This document shows, in pieces, positions 33,681-46,624 of a stretch of 64,000 nt of DNA. Every line of letters starts with the position of its first letter. Position 1 is the first letter of the stretch. Source of the DNA: Impatiens glandulifera (taxonomy: Eukaryota; Streptophyta; Magnoliopsida; Ericales; Balsaminaceae); contig NC_061870.1 of the NCBI RefSeq assembly GCF_907164915.1, positions 31,285,348 through 31,349,347 on the forward strand. The letters run 5' to 3'. The translations under genes and the position numbers were made by a program. The notes below the pieces were generated by a model. It had not been told where the DNA came from. It saw only the letters and a program-made list of their open reading frames with translations, and made no database searches.

Positions 33681-35100
33681 ATGGACCGTCACCTTTTCTC
33701 TTTTTTACTAGGGAATAAAATCCTTCACTTGTTTATTGGTTTTGTAATATAAATAGTTTTTAATTGCTTATTTCAAATGCTTGTTTCTTGATTTTGTAAA
33801 ATAAAAATAATTATATTATTTGAGTTTTTAATTAATTTAATTATTAAAATGTCACCTTATATAGTAAAAGTGTTTTAAGAATTAAATAAATAATTTAATA
33901 ACTAAAATGATAGGATTATAATTAAAGTGACAATTTAATAATAACCATTAGATTCCTTTTCGACCCTAAATCATAAGGTGGAACTATGTTAACCTTAACA
34001 TATAAGGTATCGTCAAAAATTCTAACTTTAACTTGATTTATTTATTTATAATTGATTATACTTAATAATTAAATTATATTGACCTGAAAGTAACTTGATT
34101 TATTAGAGTGATATCAACACAAAAGAATTATAAAACAAAATCACATCTATTTTATTTTAAATTAGTAGGAAAGGATAATAAACACAAAATTCTATAAAAA
34201 AAAAATTATAAACCAGTTGACTAGTCTAATTTGAATTATTTAAGGTAAACCCAATTTTGATCCTATTTATTAAATAGGTCAACCTAATTTTTTTTTTGTT
34301 CGTGTCATATTTCTTATGTCGGATTAGAAATTGTTAGCTATAGATGCGCAAACCCAAAAATACATGCGCAAATTCTTTATTTTAAATTATTATTATTATA
34401 TATATATATATATATCTTTTAAATCTTTTTTTTATAAAAATTAATCGGGACTTTTTCAAAATCATTAACCATCCTTTTTTTTCCTCGTTCTAGGTATTTA
34501 AAATAAAAACTCCAATCCTAACTAGGCTTAAGACTGATAATCGATAATCAAAGACCAGCTGATCCAATAGTTTTGAGTAATTATTAATTTTAGTATATTT
34601 AATGCATCTAATAAATATTTTAATAATATAATAAATTGATAAAATAATTAGAGACAAGATCAGATCTATAAAAAAAACTTATAAACTAGTTTGTTAGTCT
34701 ACTTTGAATTATTTGACATAAGATGCAATTTTGAACATATTTATTAATTAAGTTAAACAGATTATTCTCATTTCGATCCAAACCAAAAAATACAAGCTCA
34801 AACCTGATTTTATTCATATTCGTGTCATATTTTTTTGTCGGGTAAGAAATTGTGGGCTATAAATGTAATAGAAATAAATTTATATAACCTATTAAAAATA
34901 AAATAAAAATTCAAAATAAACCTAAATCAAACAAGACCCAAGTGCGTCTAAACAAGAAACCAATTAACCTTAAATTTAAGCATATATTTAACATTAAATT
35001 TAATTATTTTGTTTTAAAATAATAAATAATTAAAATATTTTAAAATCATAATGTCATTTTAATTATTAATTAAAACATTTTTATTTTATTTTACTAAATT
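33681..35100. other. Spacer between UGT-4 and UGT-5
   Basis: Holds two copies (about 33990-34330 and 34690-34870) of the dispersed repeat also seen at 12780-13220. About 34535-34660 ('agaccagctgatccaat' ... 'agagacaagatcagatc') recurs at about 38425-38538 and 62596-62686. No gene seen. Confidence 0.45.
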
Positions 35101-35840
35101 TAAATTTTAAACATAAAAAAATATTTTAATAATTTATCTTAAACAAATCTTAAATAAATCATTTTTTTTTAATACAACAAAATATTTTTTTTTTACAAAA
35201 TTCATACAAATTCTTAAAAAACAAGATCAAATCTCTAATAATTATCTCTAACATATATTAATGTCTCATGTTCATCGGGACAATACACTTTTAAAGACAT
35301 TTAAATTTATAATTAAGTAATAATTTATTATGTATAAATTTGTATTCCTATTAAAAAATTAAAGATTGTTTTTAAATGTATTAAATCTGTATCTCAATAT
35401 TAAAATTATGTTTCAATTAAAGTATATTTTTTTGTATGAAATTTAATAAAATTTTAATTCATTAATTAATTGTTTGTTTGCTATCATTCTTTGTATTTTA
35501 AATTTAGCATCAAAATTCTTGTGATCCAAAAATAATTTTTTGAAATTTAATTGAATGACATTTTTTTATACAAAATGTAAATAATATGATTTTACTTTTT
35601 ACTTCATTTTCACATTTTAGTTTATATGATAAAATAATTGTTTCCAAAAAATGTAAAAAAAAAAATGATTTAATATAATTCAAATAAGTGAAGAGAGAAG
35701 GTCCAAGACCTCCCTCTTACTTTTGAGTATATTGTAGTTTATATACTGACATTTTCTTTTTCTGCAATAAAACTCGATCAACCAGATCATAGATTGAGGA
35801 GATAGAGAATTCCAACTTCTCCATCCATTATAATTCATCA
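35101..35840 (+). promoter_or_regulatory. 5' flank of UGT-5 (shared with UGT-6 and UGT-7)
   Basis: About 700 bp that aligns with 45890-46624 and 51800-52507, including 'cttttaaagacatttaaatt', 'cttgtgatccaaaaataatt' and the leader 'gagaattccaactt'. Here the TATA-like word differs ('gtttatatactgac' near 35737) from 'ccttttataataatgac' in the other two. No LINE piece lies upstream. Confidence 0.55.
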
Positions 35841-37286
35841 ATGGCCAATAATATTACTAGCAAGATTGCTGCAGATTCTGATGATGTAGTGTTCTTAATG
35901 GTGCCATTTCCAGCCCAAAGCCACCTCAACCAGCTCCTCCGTCTTTCTCGCCTCATCCGCTCCCGTGGCTTCCCCGTCCACTACGCCGCCTCCGCCGTCC
36001 ACTGCCGCCAGGCCAAACTCCGGCACGAGCACGACACTCTCCTCCTGAATACTTCCGGAATCACATTCCACGAATTGCCCACACCCCCTTTTAACTCTCC
36101 CCCTCCTGAACCATACTCCTCGGTCAAATTCCTCCAGCATCTTTGGCCCTCCTTTGAAGCCTCTTTGAAGTTGCGAGAACCTGTAGCCGCCTTGCTACGG
36201 GAACTTTCCTCCTCCCCGGTGGATACAGCTACAACTAGAACTAGAACTAGAAGACTCGTGGTTATCCACGACAACCTAATGAATTACGTGGTCCAGGATG
36301 CTGCCTCTGTTCCGAATGCAGAGTCTTATTCTTTCAATTGTAGCTCCACCTTTTGCACCTTCTGTATAACGTGCCAGTTCACCGGGAAACCTTTCCCGGT
36401 GGTCGAGCTGGAGCCCCAGGCGATCCCGACTCTAGACAATTGCTTCATCCCAGAAGTTGCCAACTTTTTTTTTATGCAGAGTCAATTTGATCATCTCAAA
36501 CACGGCACTCTATTCAGCACATGTCGAGCAGTCGAGGGCCCTTACCTCGACCTTCTCGCCCAAACAACACATGCCGACGCATCCGTTGACAAGAAGACCA
36601 AGCAATGGGCGATTGCCCCGTTGTTCCCAGTTACAGCAAACGACGAGGAAGACAAAGCTCACCCAACCTTGGAATGGCTCGACAAACAACCACCAAATTC
36701 GGTGATATACGTGTCCTTTGGATCCACAACAACCATGAGCCATGAACAGATCCATGAGCTGGCTCTAGGATTGGAAGAAAGTAAACAGAGGTTCCTATGG
36801 GGGTTGAGAGATGCAGACAGAGCAGACATATTCAACGCTGAATCCACAATCCTTCAGCTGCCGGAAGGGTTTGAGGAGAGGATGAAAGGGGTGGGAAAGG
36901 TGACGAGAGATTGGGCTCCTCAGCTTGGGATACTCCGGCACCCATCGGTCGGCGGATTTATGAGCCACTGCGGATGGAACTCATGCCTAGAGAGCCTAAC
37001 CATGGGCGTGCCATTGGCTACATGGCCAATGCACTCCGACCAGCCGCATAACGCTTTACTCATGACCCATATACTCAAAGTGGGAGTTCAGGTCATAGGC
37101 TGGGGAGAACGCGATGAACTAGTGACCTCACACGCCATTAAGAAAAGCATTGAAAGTTTGATGGCATCGAGTGAAGGACATGAGGTTAGAACAAGAGCGG
37201 AAGAACTGGGAAAAGCTATCAAGCAATCCGTAGAGGACGACCATACCTGGGAGTTGAATTCTTTCATAGCTTATGCTGCTAGATAG
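35841..37286 (+). CDS. UGT-5: zeatin O-glucosyltransferase-like family-1 UGT
   Basis: An intronless 481-residue UGT of the 'LMVPFPAQ' type, closest to UGT-7. The N-termini are almost identical and both 5' and 3' flanks match. The catalytic His is His28 after Ser; the acceptor-side segment is 'VIHDNLMNYVVQDAAS'. The PSPG box is residues 358-401, canonical, ending HSDQ. A Gly ('LWGLRDADRADIF') replaces Val of the 'LWVLRDADR' motif kept by all siblings, a possibly functional change near the donor site. The start at MANNITS is supported by the shared leader 'attcatcaatgg'. Substrate inferred only by family. Confidence 0.93.
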   Translation: MANNITSKIAADSDDVVFLMVPFPAQSHLNQLLRLSRLIRSRGFPVHYAASAVHCRQAKLRHEHDTLLLNTSGITFHELPTPPFNSPPPEPYSSVKFLQHLWPSFEASLKLREPVAALLRELSSSPVDTATTRTRTRRLVVIHDNLMNYVVQDAASVPNAESYSFNCSSTFCTFCITCQFTGKPFPVVELEPQAIPTLDNCFIPEVANFFFMQSQFDHLKHGTLFSTCRAVEGPYLDLLAQTTHADASVDKKTKQWAIAPLFPVTANDEEDKAHPTLEWLDKQPPNSVIYVSFGSTTTMSHEQIHELALGLEESKQRFLWGLRDADRADIFNAESTILQLPEGFEERMKGVGKVTRDWAPQLGILRHPSVGGFMSHCGWNSCLESLTMGVPLATWPMHSDQPHNALLMTHILKVGVQVIGWGERDELVTSHAIKKSIESLMASSEGHEVRTRAEELGKAIKQSVEDDHTWELNSFIAYAAR

Positions 37287-37960
37287 ATAGATAGATAACA
37301 AATTAATTATTAATGTTTCTTTTTAATTTAAGTCGATTCCATAATAAGGCCATTGTTCATGTTTGATTGTATTTGATCAGTTTTATTTTATTAATTGGTT
37401 ATTTCTGTCTTTAATTATTTAGTTTTCTATGTGACATTATGCAGATTAATGTTATTATTTGTTAGATCAATACTCTCCATCTCTTTCCATGTTTGGACTA
37501 ATTTATTTTTATATATAATCATTTCAAGAGTTAAAATTATTGATAATTTTTAATAATATATATATAGAGAGAATATTAGAATCTACCATAACTCACACTT
37601 TTAACATTGGACATATTTGAGTAATTACTTTGCTGAGTTTCTCAATAAAAATTTATAAACAATAATTTTATTTAAATCTTTTAATAAGATTAAAAAAATC
37701 TAATATACATATAAATATATAATTCATTTTATTTAGAATAATTATTTAAATAGAGAAACATAATAAAAGTAAATAAATATGATATTTTCTGAATTAGCTT
37801 GTGACAATGGTAGAGAAACGTCTTCCTCATGTATACAAGCTTATATTATATTTTCTTTGAGAAAATGGTATTGGTAGGTAATAGTAAGCTACAATTATGA
37901 GTATAATTTCAATTCGCTTAGATCCAAATCATATCATATATCTTTGATGTCTTGAACATT
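37287..37960 (+). repeat. 3' flank of UGT-5, copied after UGT-7
   Basis: Closely matches 53930-54975: 'aagtcgattccataataagg', 'tactctccatctctttccat' and 'aacattaaagactt'. After UGT-6 only the first ~120 bp of this flank remain before the hairpin repeat array begins. Confidence 0.65.
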
Positions 37961-39600
37961 AAAGACTTGTAATTCAATAAAATATCGGGATTACTTGGAC
38001 CTTTGTTTCATTCATAGGCTTAGTTTAACTTTGTTTAGTTTTAACTCTTTTATTATAATTTTTTTTTTAAAAAATTACATGTTCAATTTTCATTCTAAAT
38101 TATAAAAAAAACTCTTTAAACTTGAATTATCTTATTTCCTATCTCATAATCTATTTCATGAAATAATAAAATGAGTTCCATATTGTTACATTAAACAAAC
38201 AAAAATGACATTTTTTTTTAAAGAAAAAGTTACATTAATGTAAATATAAATAACAATATCTTCATCCCAATTACAGATTAATTACGTACTTACATTGATT
38301 TGCCTTCTATTCTAATAAATTCTATAACAGTCTAAACAATTACAAATGGCCATATATATATATAATTCACTGTTAACTAAATCTGCTGAAAATTTTATAT
38401 AATTAAGACTTAGACAGAGAATCAAAGACCAGCTGATCCAATCGTTGAGTAATTATTAATTATAGTATATTTAATGCATCTAACAAATATTTTAATAATA
38501 GAATAAATTGATAAAATAATTAGAGACAAGATCAGATCACGGGGGTCTTAATTAATTATCTACGAGTTAACTAAAAGTACATATATCTCTTAAAATATAT
38601 TATCTACATGCATTATTCTAATCAATCAATCAATGACCTTTATTTCGAGCCAAGTGCTACGTACATGATATACCTTCTTTTAATTTTTATATTCATTAAT
38701 TAACTAATAGCAGAACAAATTTATGCAAAGGGTTCCCTAAACAAGTCTTCTTACCCTCAATTTTTAGAGGAAAATAACTCAATAATGTTTTATTTACTAA
38801 CTAAAATCTTAAATTTAAGTGGGCACTGTGTTGTAAAAATAAATAATTAAATAGAGAAAGTCGAAGGGAGCAAATCTCTCTTTGACCTTTTTAGACCATA
38901 TTAGTGAATGCGTATATGGTTGTCCGATCTAATTAAGTTACTCAAGTGAGTTGTAAATCTGGTCGAGCTTAATTTATTTGTCACATATAGATCTTACTTA
39001 ACTTAAATAAATATCTTAATATTGTTCGAATTTTAAAACAAAATTGTAAAGATAAAGATAGTAATAATTGGTGATTATTTTGAAAAGATATAATTTTTTT
39101 CTAAAAAAATATTAATATATAATAATAAAATAAATAATAATTTAATATTTTAATTAACTAAGTGATATAATATATTAGTCATATTTCATTTTATTGTATT
39201 ATATCAGATCTATATATCAACATGATATCATTTACTTGTTTAATTTATAATAAGAAAAAGTTCAAATCATTTCTAACTCATTTTATTAACTATATATTTT
39301 GTGAACTCAAATTTGTGCTTATCAATTTTTTAAATATAATTTATTATTTTAAAAAGTTAGCACGGTACATCACACAAACATAAATTTAAGAAAATTATTT
39401 ATTTTTTAATTTGAATCGAACTTTAAACTTTTGTACTCTTAAAATTTTATCTTTTAATCATTCCAAATGTATGTGTTTAATTAATATGTTTTAAAATAAA
39501 TAAACTAATAAGCCAAAAACACAAAATTAGTTGATAATGGTTCAAAAAATATTATTGTGATACTTAAAAAAAAAACATGATTACTTAAATAAATATTATA
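37961..39600. other. Spacer containing a segment also found after the MCTP gene
   Basis: About 38160-39020 is collinear with 62250-63780 ('aaaatgagttcc', 'aatgtaaatataaataacaa', 'caattacaaatggccat', 'tctgctgaaaat', 'agagacaagatcat/agatca', 'gatctaattaagtt'), though the latter contains extra insertions. No gene seen. Confidence 0.5.
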
Positions 39601-39959
39601 ATAATTTGTTTGGTAAGATATATTACACCAAATACAAGTATTTACAACACTGTTGGTATAGTATAAACTATACCAATAGTGTTTTAATACGGTATTTTTT
39701 TTATATTTTTACTATTGGTATAAATTTATACCCCTATATAATTTGTACCTCATATTTGGTATAAAATAGAAACTATTCCCTCTAGGTACAACACTATTCT
39801 TATTTCATTTAATTTTTAATTTCTCATTATATTTTTTATTAATACTTTTTATTAATACTATATTATTATATAATATATTTTATTTAATTTTAATAATATT
39901 ATTATTATTATATATAATTATTTTTAATATTGCTATTTTTTTAAATAATTCATTTTTTA

Positions 39960-39990
<31 letters not shown>

Positions 39991-41266
39991 TAATTTTATT
40001 AATTATTATTTTCTATATTTACTTATATTATAAATAATATTTTTATTTTGTTACAATTATTAATAATATTTAAATTAAATAAACATAATAATTTATTGTT
40101 TATATTATAATTAATTTTTTATATTTTAATTAAATTTATATTAATTATTAAATAATAGTACAATAATTTATAATAAAAAAAATATTATTTATAATATAAA
40201 TAAATATAAAATAATAATAATAATAATAATTAACATTTTAAATTAATATTTATATAACTTATACTACATTCTTATACTATATACCAAACACAAAATTATA
40301 AACCATATAAAACTTATACAATTTCTTATAATTCATACCAAACATCAATAACCTATATAATTTATACTACCTTATATTATTTATACCTTGTTAGAATTTA
40401 TACCTCTATACAACTTATACCTTATATAATTTGTACCACCAACCAAACGCTACCTTATAAAGTATAACTATACCAATATTGAAATTATAAAGTGTTTAGT
40501 TGAATTAGTTTTATATGTACAGTAAAATTAATGGTATAATTTATACTTTGGAACGGTATAAATTAGTAACACATGTTACCTATTACAAGACAGTACTAAA
40601 ATTTTAATTTATTTTTATTAAAATTTTATTCAATTTTTTTAATATTAACATTTATTTAATCTTTCAATAAATTTTAATTATTTTTTACTTTCAATATATA
40701 TTACTTACTTTTTTTTTATAGAAAATAAACTTATATTATAAATTTTATTATTTAAGAATTTAAATAATTAAAAAATTAATTTATTTTTAATAAGAAAATT
40801 AACTTTTATTTTATAATTAGTAGTATAAAAATAATAATATTATGATTATTAATTATAATTATTTACTCTTCTAACTAATATTAATTAGTTCAATCATTTA
40901 AAAAATATATTATCTCAGATTTTAAACTAAATTATGAAATAATACTAATTATTTATTTTTATATAATATTATTAATTTAAAATAATAACATAATTATATT
41001 ATTATTTATTTATTTGATATAATATTTAAACTAATTAAAATAAAATTTAAATATTTAAAATATCAATAATTTTAATTAGGAATAATATTAAAGAAACAGT
41101 TTACCGATATAAAATAAATTTAAATAATTTAAATAATATTTTATTCTTTTACTGAATTTTATATTATTTACTAAATACAAATAATAAATTTATACAATTT
41201 ATATAACGTGTTATATTCAAAACCAAACCATAATAAAACCATAATAGTATATATACCTATATATAA

Positions 41267-41269
<3 letters not shown>
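39601..41269. other. Very AT-rich spacer with inverted repeat
   Basis: Extremely AT-rich. Words of the type 'ttggtata'/'tataccaa' recur from 39610 to 40580, and a 38-bp near-perfect hairpin lies at 39646-39683. This may be a decayed MITE-like element, but no ends or target duplication could be fixed. No gene. Confidence 0.4.
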
Positions 41270-41700
<431 letters not shown>

Positions 41701-44230
41701 TAATTTAATTTATATTTATTTTATATAAAAAAGATAAATATAAATAATAATAAAAGAAAAATATATAATGAAGATAAATGGTATGCGAAAATTTAAGACT
41801 GGAATGGTTAGGTTTGGAGGTAATTATTTGGAGGTAGTCTTTTTTGTTTGTAAACTCTGTTTTTTTAGAATGTATGAATGTTATTAATCAATTTTTGTAA
41901 GATTCTTTAATTGTTATTCTTAACCATAGTTAAAGTTTGTCTAACTTTTATTTTTAACCTTTTTACTTTTGAAATTTTAATAAAATAGTTTTAACTATTA
42001 TTTAAAAAAATTAACAAAAAGTACACAAACGTTCCAATCATATTTTTTATGTATATTTTGAACTTTAATATCTTCCATAGTTATTATTTAAATCATCTAG
42101 AAACTAAATGTTTAAACTTTAAAACGATAAAATTGTAAAATTGACCAAAAATTTAAAGTAGAGATTATTGTTCCGACGAGCACAGAGGAGTAAACGCGAA
42201 ATCTCTTTCCCGAGTGTAATCAAATCCCGAACCAAAACAGAAAATGCGTTTATTTATGCAAAATATTTTTATAATTTTAGAAAAATTAGGTGGCGACTTT
42301 ATAAATCTAAAAAGTCAATTCACGATTTATTTAAAATATCCAACGAAAGTTTCTAAAACAAATCCGTGAAAAAAAAGACTAAAATTAAAATTAAAATTTT
42401 TTTAAAGATAGAGAACTGAGAGATTTTGAGGCGTTCCAGCTTTTTTTTTACGATTCTACCAGAGACGTTTAAGGATTAGCTTGAAACAAAATTTTGACCA
42501 TTCGAAAATATTTTAAAAAAAATTAAAATAATAAATAATAAATAAATAATATTAATTAAAAAAAGGTTGATTCTTCCGTAATTCATTACTGAAGATATTT
42601 CAGTATATTATAAGGTTCTCTCGAATGTTGTAAAACTTATATTAAATAAATAAATAAAAAACTTAAAATTTATCTAATTGATTTAAATGAAACCTTAAAT
42701 AATAATAAATTTCCAAACTGATCTAATTAATTTACATGAATCTTTAAATAATAATAAATTCTAAATTTATCTAAATGATTTTGGTGACCTTTAAATAATA
42801 ATAAATTCTGAAGTTTATGTAACTGATATACTTGAATCTTTATATAATAATAAATTCCGAAACTTATCTAATTAATTTGAATCTTTATACAAACAAAAAA
42901 ACCTTAGCTTATATAATTAATTTATGTGAGCCTTATTTGAAAAAAAGAACAAACACCCTATTTATTTGGAGATATGTAACATATATATGTATTAAACGAT
43001 ACACTTTACACATCTATTGAAATACGTGCAAAGAATCGTCAAATGAAATGACGATATGTTCTATATGAGCGATGTTACGAGATGAAAAACTAGAATGCAT
43101 GGGATCGACCACACCCTTTGGTGATGAGTCGTCCGATAGGACGTAGGCATTATGGAGGTGGGAGGAAATTTCTGATTGAGTTGATATTCTCGAGTTTATG
43201 ACGGTGGTTTATCCCCTCCACTATCGATGAATGATACTCTATTATGATACCCCTTAGCACAAAAAACATGGTTACATTATTCAAGCCAGTTGTGTCGTGT
43301 CCAAACAACTAAACATCGTCACTATAACTCTTACGTGACTACCATATTTATAAATGCGTGTATCCATTATAGTCAAAGTGAACACCTCTAAGTACATCTT
43401 GACTTTCAAAACAAAAAACAAAGAAAACTCTTATTCTTAAAATTAGGGGCAATTTCTCATATCAAAAGAAGAATGAGAAAAGAGGTGTTCACTCATTTAA
43501 GAACATGTGTTTGTACATCCATTATGTGCATGTATCATGAGGCATTAATCCTCTTTTTTCTAAATTTTTTTAAACACAACTCTTCGAGAATTCAAAACCA
43601 AATTGATCACCAAGACAAGGTTATCTTCTGAAATTGTTAAAATAAAGCACTAAATTTGAGTGCGTGATAAAAAAAATAACACGATTTCTCAAAACAAAAT
43701 AAACACGATAAAAGAATAAAGGCCAATAGATATTTTGAATATGACACCCATGTTATAACAATTACGAAAACCACAAGGTCATGTATAGATCAAACAAAAT
43801 CCTCCACTAAAACATGAGTGAGGGGCATCACAAATGGAGAAATGTTCCACTTTCCAAAAAATAGTCTTTTGTAAAAATGTTTTATAAAAATTCTATAAAT
43901 ACGTAACTACATATCGACTTGATTCTTCTATAAATAGAAGATACGTAAGTAAACGGTTATCAGGTTTAGTCAAATATTTATAAAACTTTTATGTTTTGTA
44001 AAAGAGAACGAGACTTTGACCACTTTTACTAGAATCAAAATAAAATAATAATTTTAGAAAACAAGTAAGAGTAGAGTCAAAATCATTATTTCAAAATGAT
44101 CGTCTTAAAAGAAACTCGACCGTTTCACCAAAATTCGATTAAGAGACATTAGATTAAATTCTTTCTCGTGTTTAACAAATATTTAAGAAAAGTTAATTCT
44201 CGAAGGAAATTTTGGGGAAAAAATAAAAAT
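41701..44230. other. Decayed retroelement-like region
   Basis: No intact gene. About 42165-42360 has 'atcaaatcccgaacc', 'aaaatgcgtttatttatgca' and 'aattaggtggcgac', phrases I associate with ends of plant Ty3-type LTR elements; the class is uncertain. About 42650-42890 is a tandem repeat of ~58 bp. 43050-43440 is less AT-rich but has no readable domain. Confidence 0.35.
42650..42895. repeat. Tandem repeat of ~58 bp, five copies
   Basis: Units contain 'cttaaataataataaattc' then 'aaatttatctaattgattta' and 'atgaa', with AT-rich drift; 'taaataataataaatt' cores occur near 42695, 42746, 42795 and 42841. The repeat lies inside the retroelement-like region. Confidence 0.65.
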
Positions 44231-45700
44231 CTTTAAGACCGAACTGAAAGCCATAAATTGAGAAAGCTTATTTCATATTTTCCAAAAAGAAAGATGTTTT
44301 AAAGCTCAAGACTTTGAAAAAAAAAATATAAAAAAATATATTAGAAAACCCTTGAAAAATAGATTCACTAATTAGAAATTTATCGATACGATAATGAATT
44401 TGCCCCCCATTGCCATTACCTCTCCTAAAGGTGAATTGACCGCCTTCCAAAAGAAAGTCAATAAATTCTAGATCTGTAATTGACTTTGAGAACTCGTGCA
44501 TTAGGCTACTAAGCCTATTGACCCCTTTCTTTTTAGACGGGGATCTAACTTCGTTCATGTCACCCGCAAAATAATTGCTAAGTCCCAAAGACTCGCCATG
44601 TTTTTCATTTCATTAAAGAACTCTATTTTAAATTGTGATAAAACTAGTCCATAAACCGTTGAAATTACCCAAAAAAAATTATCCTCCCGATTTCTTAATT
44701 GAACGTTAACCGAGTATCTACCCAATTAACATCTATTTTCTCATATATGTCTTCATTCCATGGCACAAGAATTCTACATGATGCCCCTATAGAATCAAGA
44801 GTCTCCAAACCACACAACCGTAAATTACATTGATCCTTAACGATCCATTGATTCATCTTCCGAATTTTAGTCTCACTAAAACAGTATATGTCACAACCAA
44901 GGGTTCCCATTAGTGACTTAATGATATCTTACTTCACACCATCATTTAACTCATAAACGTTCCAAGCAGTAATTTTTCTAATGATTGATAAAATCTAATT
45001 ATAATAACTCTTTCTCGACTTCGAGACACACTTTCATACCAAATGACGCCATCATTAAGTTCGAGCTCCAAACGGCATCGATTCCAAATTAACTTATAAA
45101 GAGCCGGATCTTTTTTCTCGTTATTAATTACCGAAATAGCCACAACTCCAGGGCACGCCTCCAATGTTTGAAATTCAAATGATTTAGTTCTGATATGAGT
45201 TGTCTTTGATTAGTTGACCCAAATAGTCTATCTCTTCATGCCTACCACTCTTGCATAGTGTGAGCTTCATCCTTACGAGGATCTAGTTGTATTTCATATG
45301 TTGAATTCTAACTAGAGACATCTCATTCCTTTTATTATGGACTCGGAGTCTAATTGATTGCCGACTCCTTTCTAGAACCCTCCCTCAACCACCTCTGTCA
45401 TTCATGTTACAACGCATAGCCTCCTTAGACCCAAACGCTTGAGGCATCTTTAGAGGTTGCTGAGAAAGCCAATTGAAGAACGATGTCCGATTTGACCTTT
45501 TGATTTCTCTTGACCCTCTCACCATGTTCTGTGTTGATTTACCCTGAACACTCACATGAGGTTGTCCGTCCACCAAGCGGATCGCACGATCACACATACT
45601 AACCAAGAACCATTCTTTCTGAGGGGTTTGAGATACATCGAATATAGACTTCCAATAACTATGGTTCCTCATACTAACTTTTTTATTCTATATAGAGAAA
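44230..45700 (-). pseudogene. Dead LINE (L1-like): end of ORF1 and endonuclease part
   Basis: Reading leftward on the minus strand, ORF1-like sequence (about 45672-45190; 'GSREIKRSNRTSFFNWL', 'QTYATVV'-like) is followed by the start of an APE-type endonuclease (about 44985-44695). There 'TAWNVYELND' and 'DIYCFSETKI' fit the L1 'WNVRGLN...DIxxLxETK' motifs. Next comes 'AGDMNEVRS', with 'GGQFTFRRGN' and 'YRIDKFLIS' (44588-44340), matching the GDFNE and DRFL motifs. Stops and frame changes interrupt it and the reverse transcriptase is missing, so it cannot move. Its ORF1 end was duplicated with UGT-6/UGT-7. Confidence 0.8.
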
Positions 45701-46624
45701 GATAAAAAGAGCTCCAAAAACCGAGATATCCAATGTTTTACCACAATCCGACTGTTTCAAATCGATCTCAACCAATACTCGGTCCTAATATCCACGTTTT
45801 CTTTGATTGCCTTCAAATTGGAAAGGAATAATATAGTCGTACGTAATTGATAAGAATCCTACTTGGAAATTGATGTTTTCTCACTTATAGAATTTTGCAT
45901 TTACCAAATAATTCATTTTTTTTAATACAATCAAATTTATTTGGACAAAATTCATACAAATCCTTAAAAAAACATGATCAAAGCTCTAAGAATTCTCTCA
46001 TATATATACTCTCATGTCTCATGTTCATGATAATACACTTTAAAGACATTTAAATTTATAATTAAGTCACAATTTATTATATATAAATTTGTATTCCTGT
46101 TAAAAAAAATTAAAGATTGGTTTTAAATGTATTAAATATGTATCTCAAAATTAAAATTATGTTTCATTTAAAATATATTTTGTATGAAATTTAATAAAAA
46201 CTAAAGTGATAAAATTTTAATATTTTAATTCATTAATTAATTATTTGTTTGCTATCAATCTTTTTTATTTTAAATTTAGCGTCAAAATTCTTGTGATCCA
46301 AAAATAATTTTTTAAAATTTAATCGAATGACATTTTTTTATACAAAATGTAAATAATATGATTTTACTTTTTACTTTATTTTCACTTTTAGTTTTTATGA
46401 TAAAATAATTCTTTCCAAAAAAAGTAAAAATAAAATGATTGATAATAATTCAAATAAGTGAAGATGAAAGAAGGTCCCTCTCACTTTTTAGTGTGTTGTC
46501 CTTTTATAATAATGACATTTTCTTTTTCTGCAATAATACCTGCATAAAACTCGATCATCCAGATCATAGGGAGGGAGATAAGAGGGAGATAGAGAATTCC
46601 AACTTATCCATCCATTATTCATCA
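45701..46624 (+). promoter_or_regulatory. 5' flank of UGT-6
   Basis: From about 45890 it matches the UGT-5 and UGT-7 5' flanks. It is nearly identical to 51830-52507, including 'ccttttataataatgacatt' (near 46500), the best TATA-region candidate, and 'ctcgatcatccagatcatag'. Confidence 0.55.

Noticed and set aside
43125..43150. Hammerhead-ribozyme-like 'tgatgagtcgtccgataggacg'
   Set aside because: The CTGATGA core has a changed first base and the GAAA after stem II is absent, so the catalytic core is not formed. At most a dead retrozyme trace.
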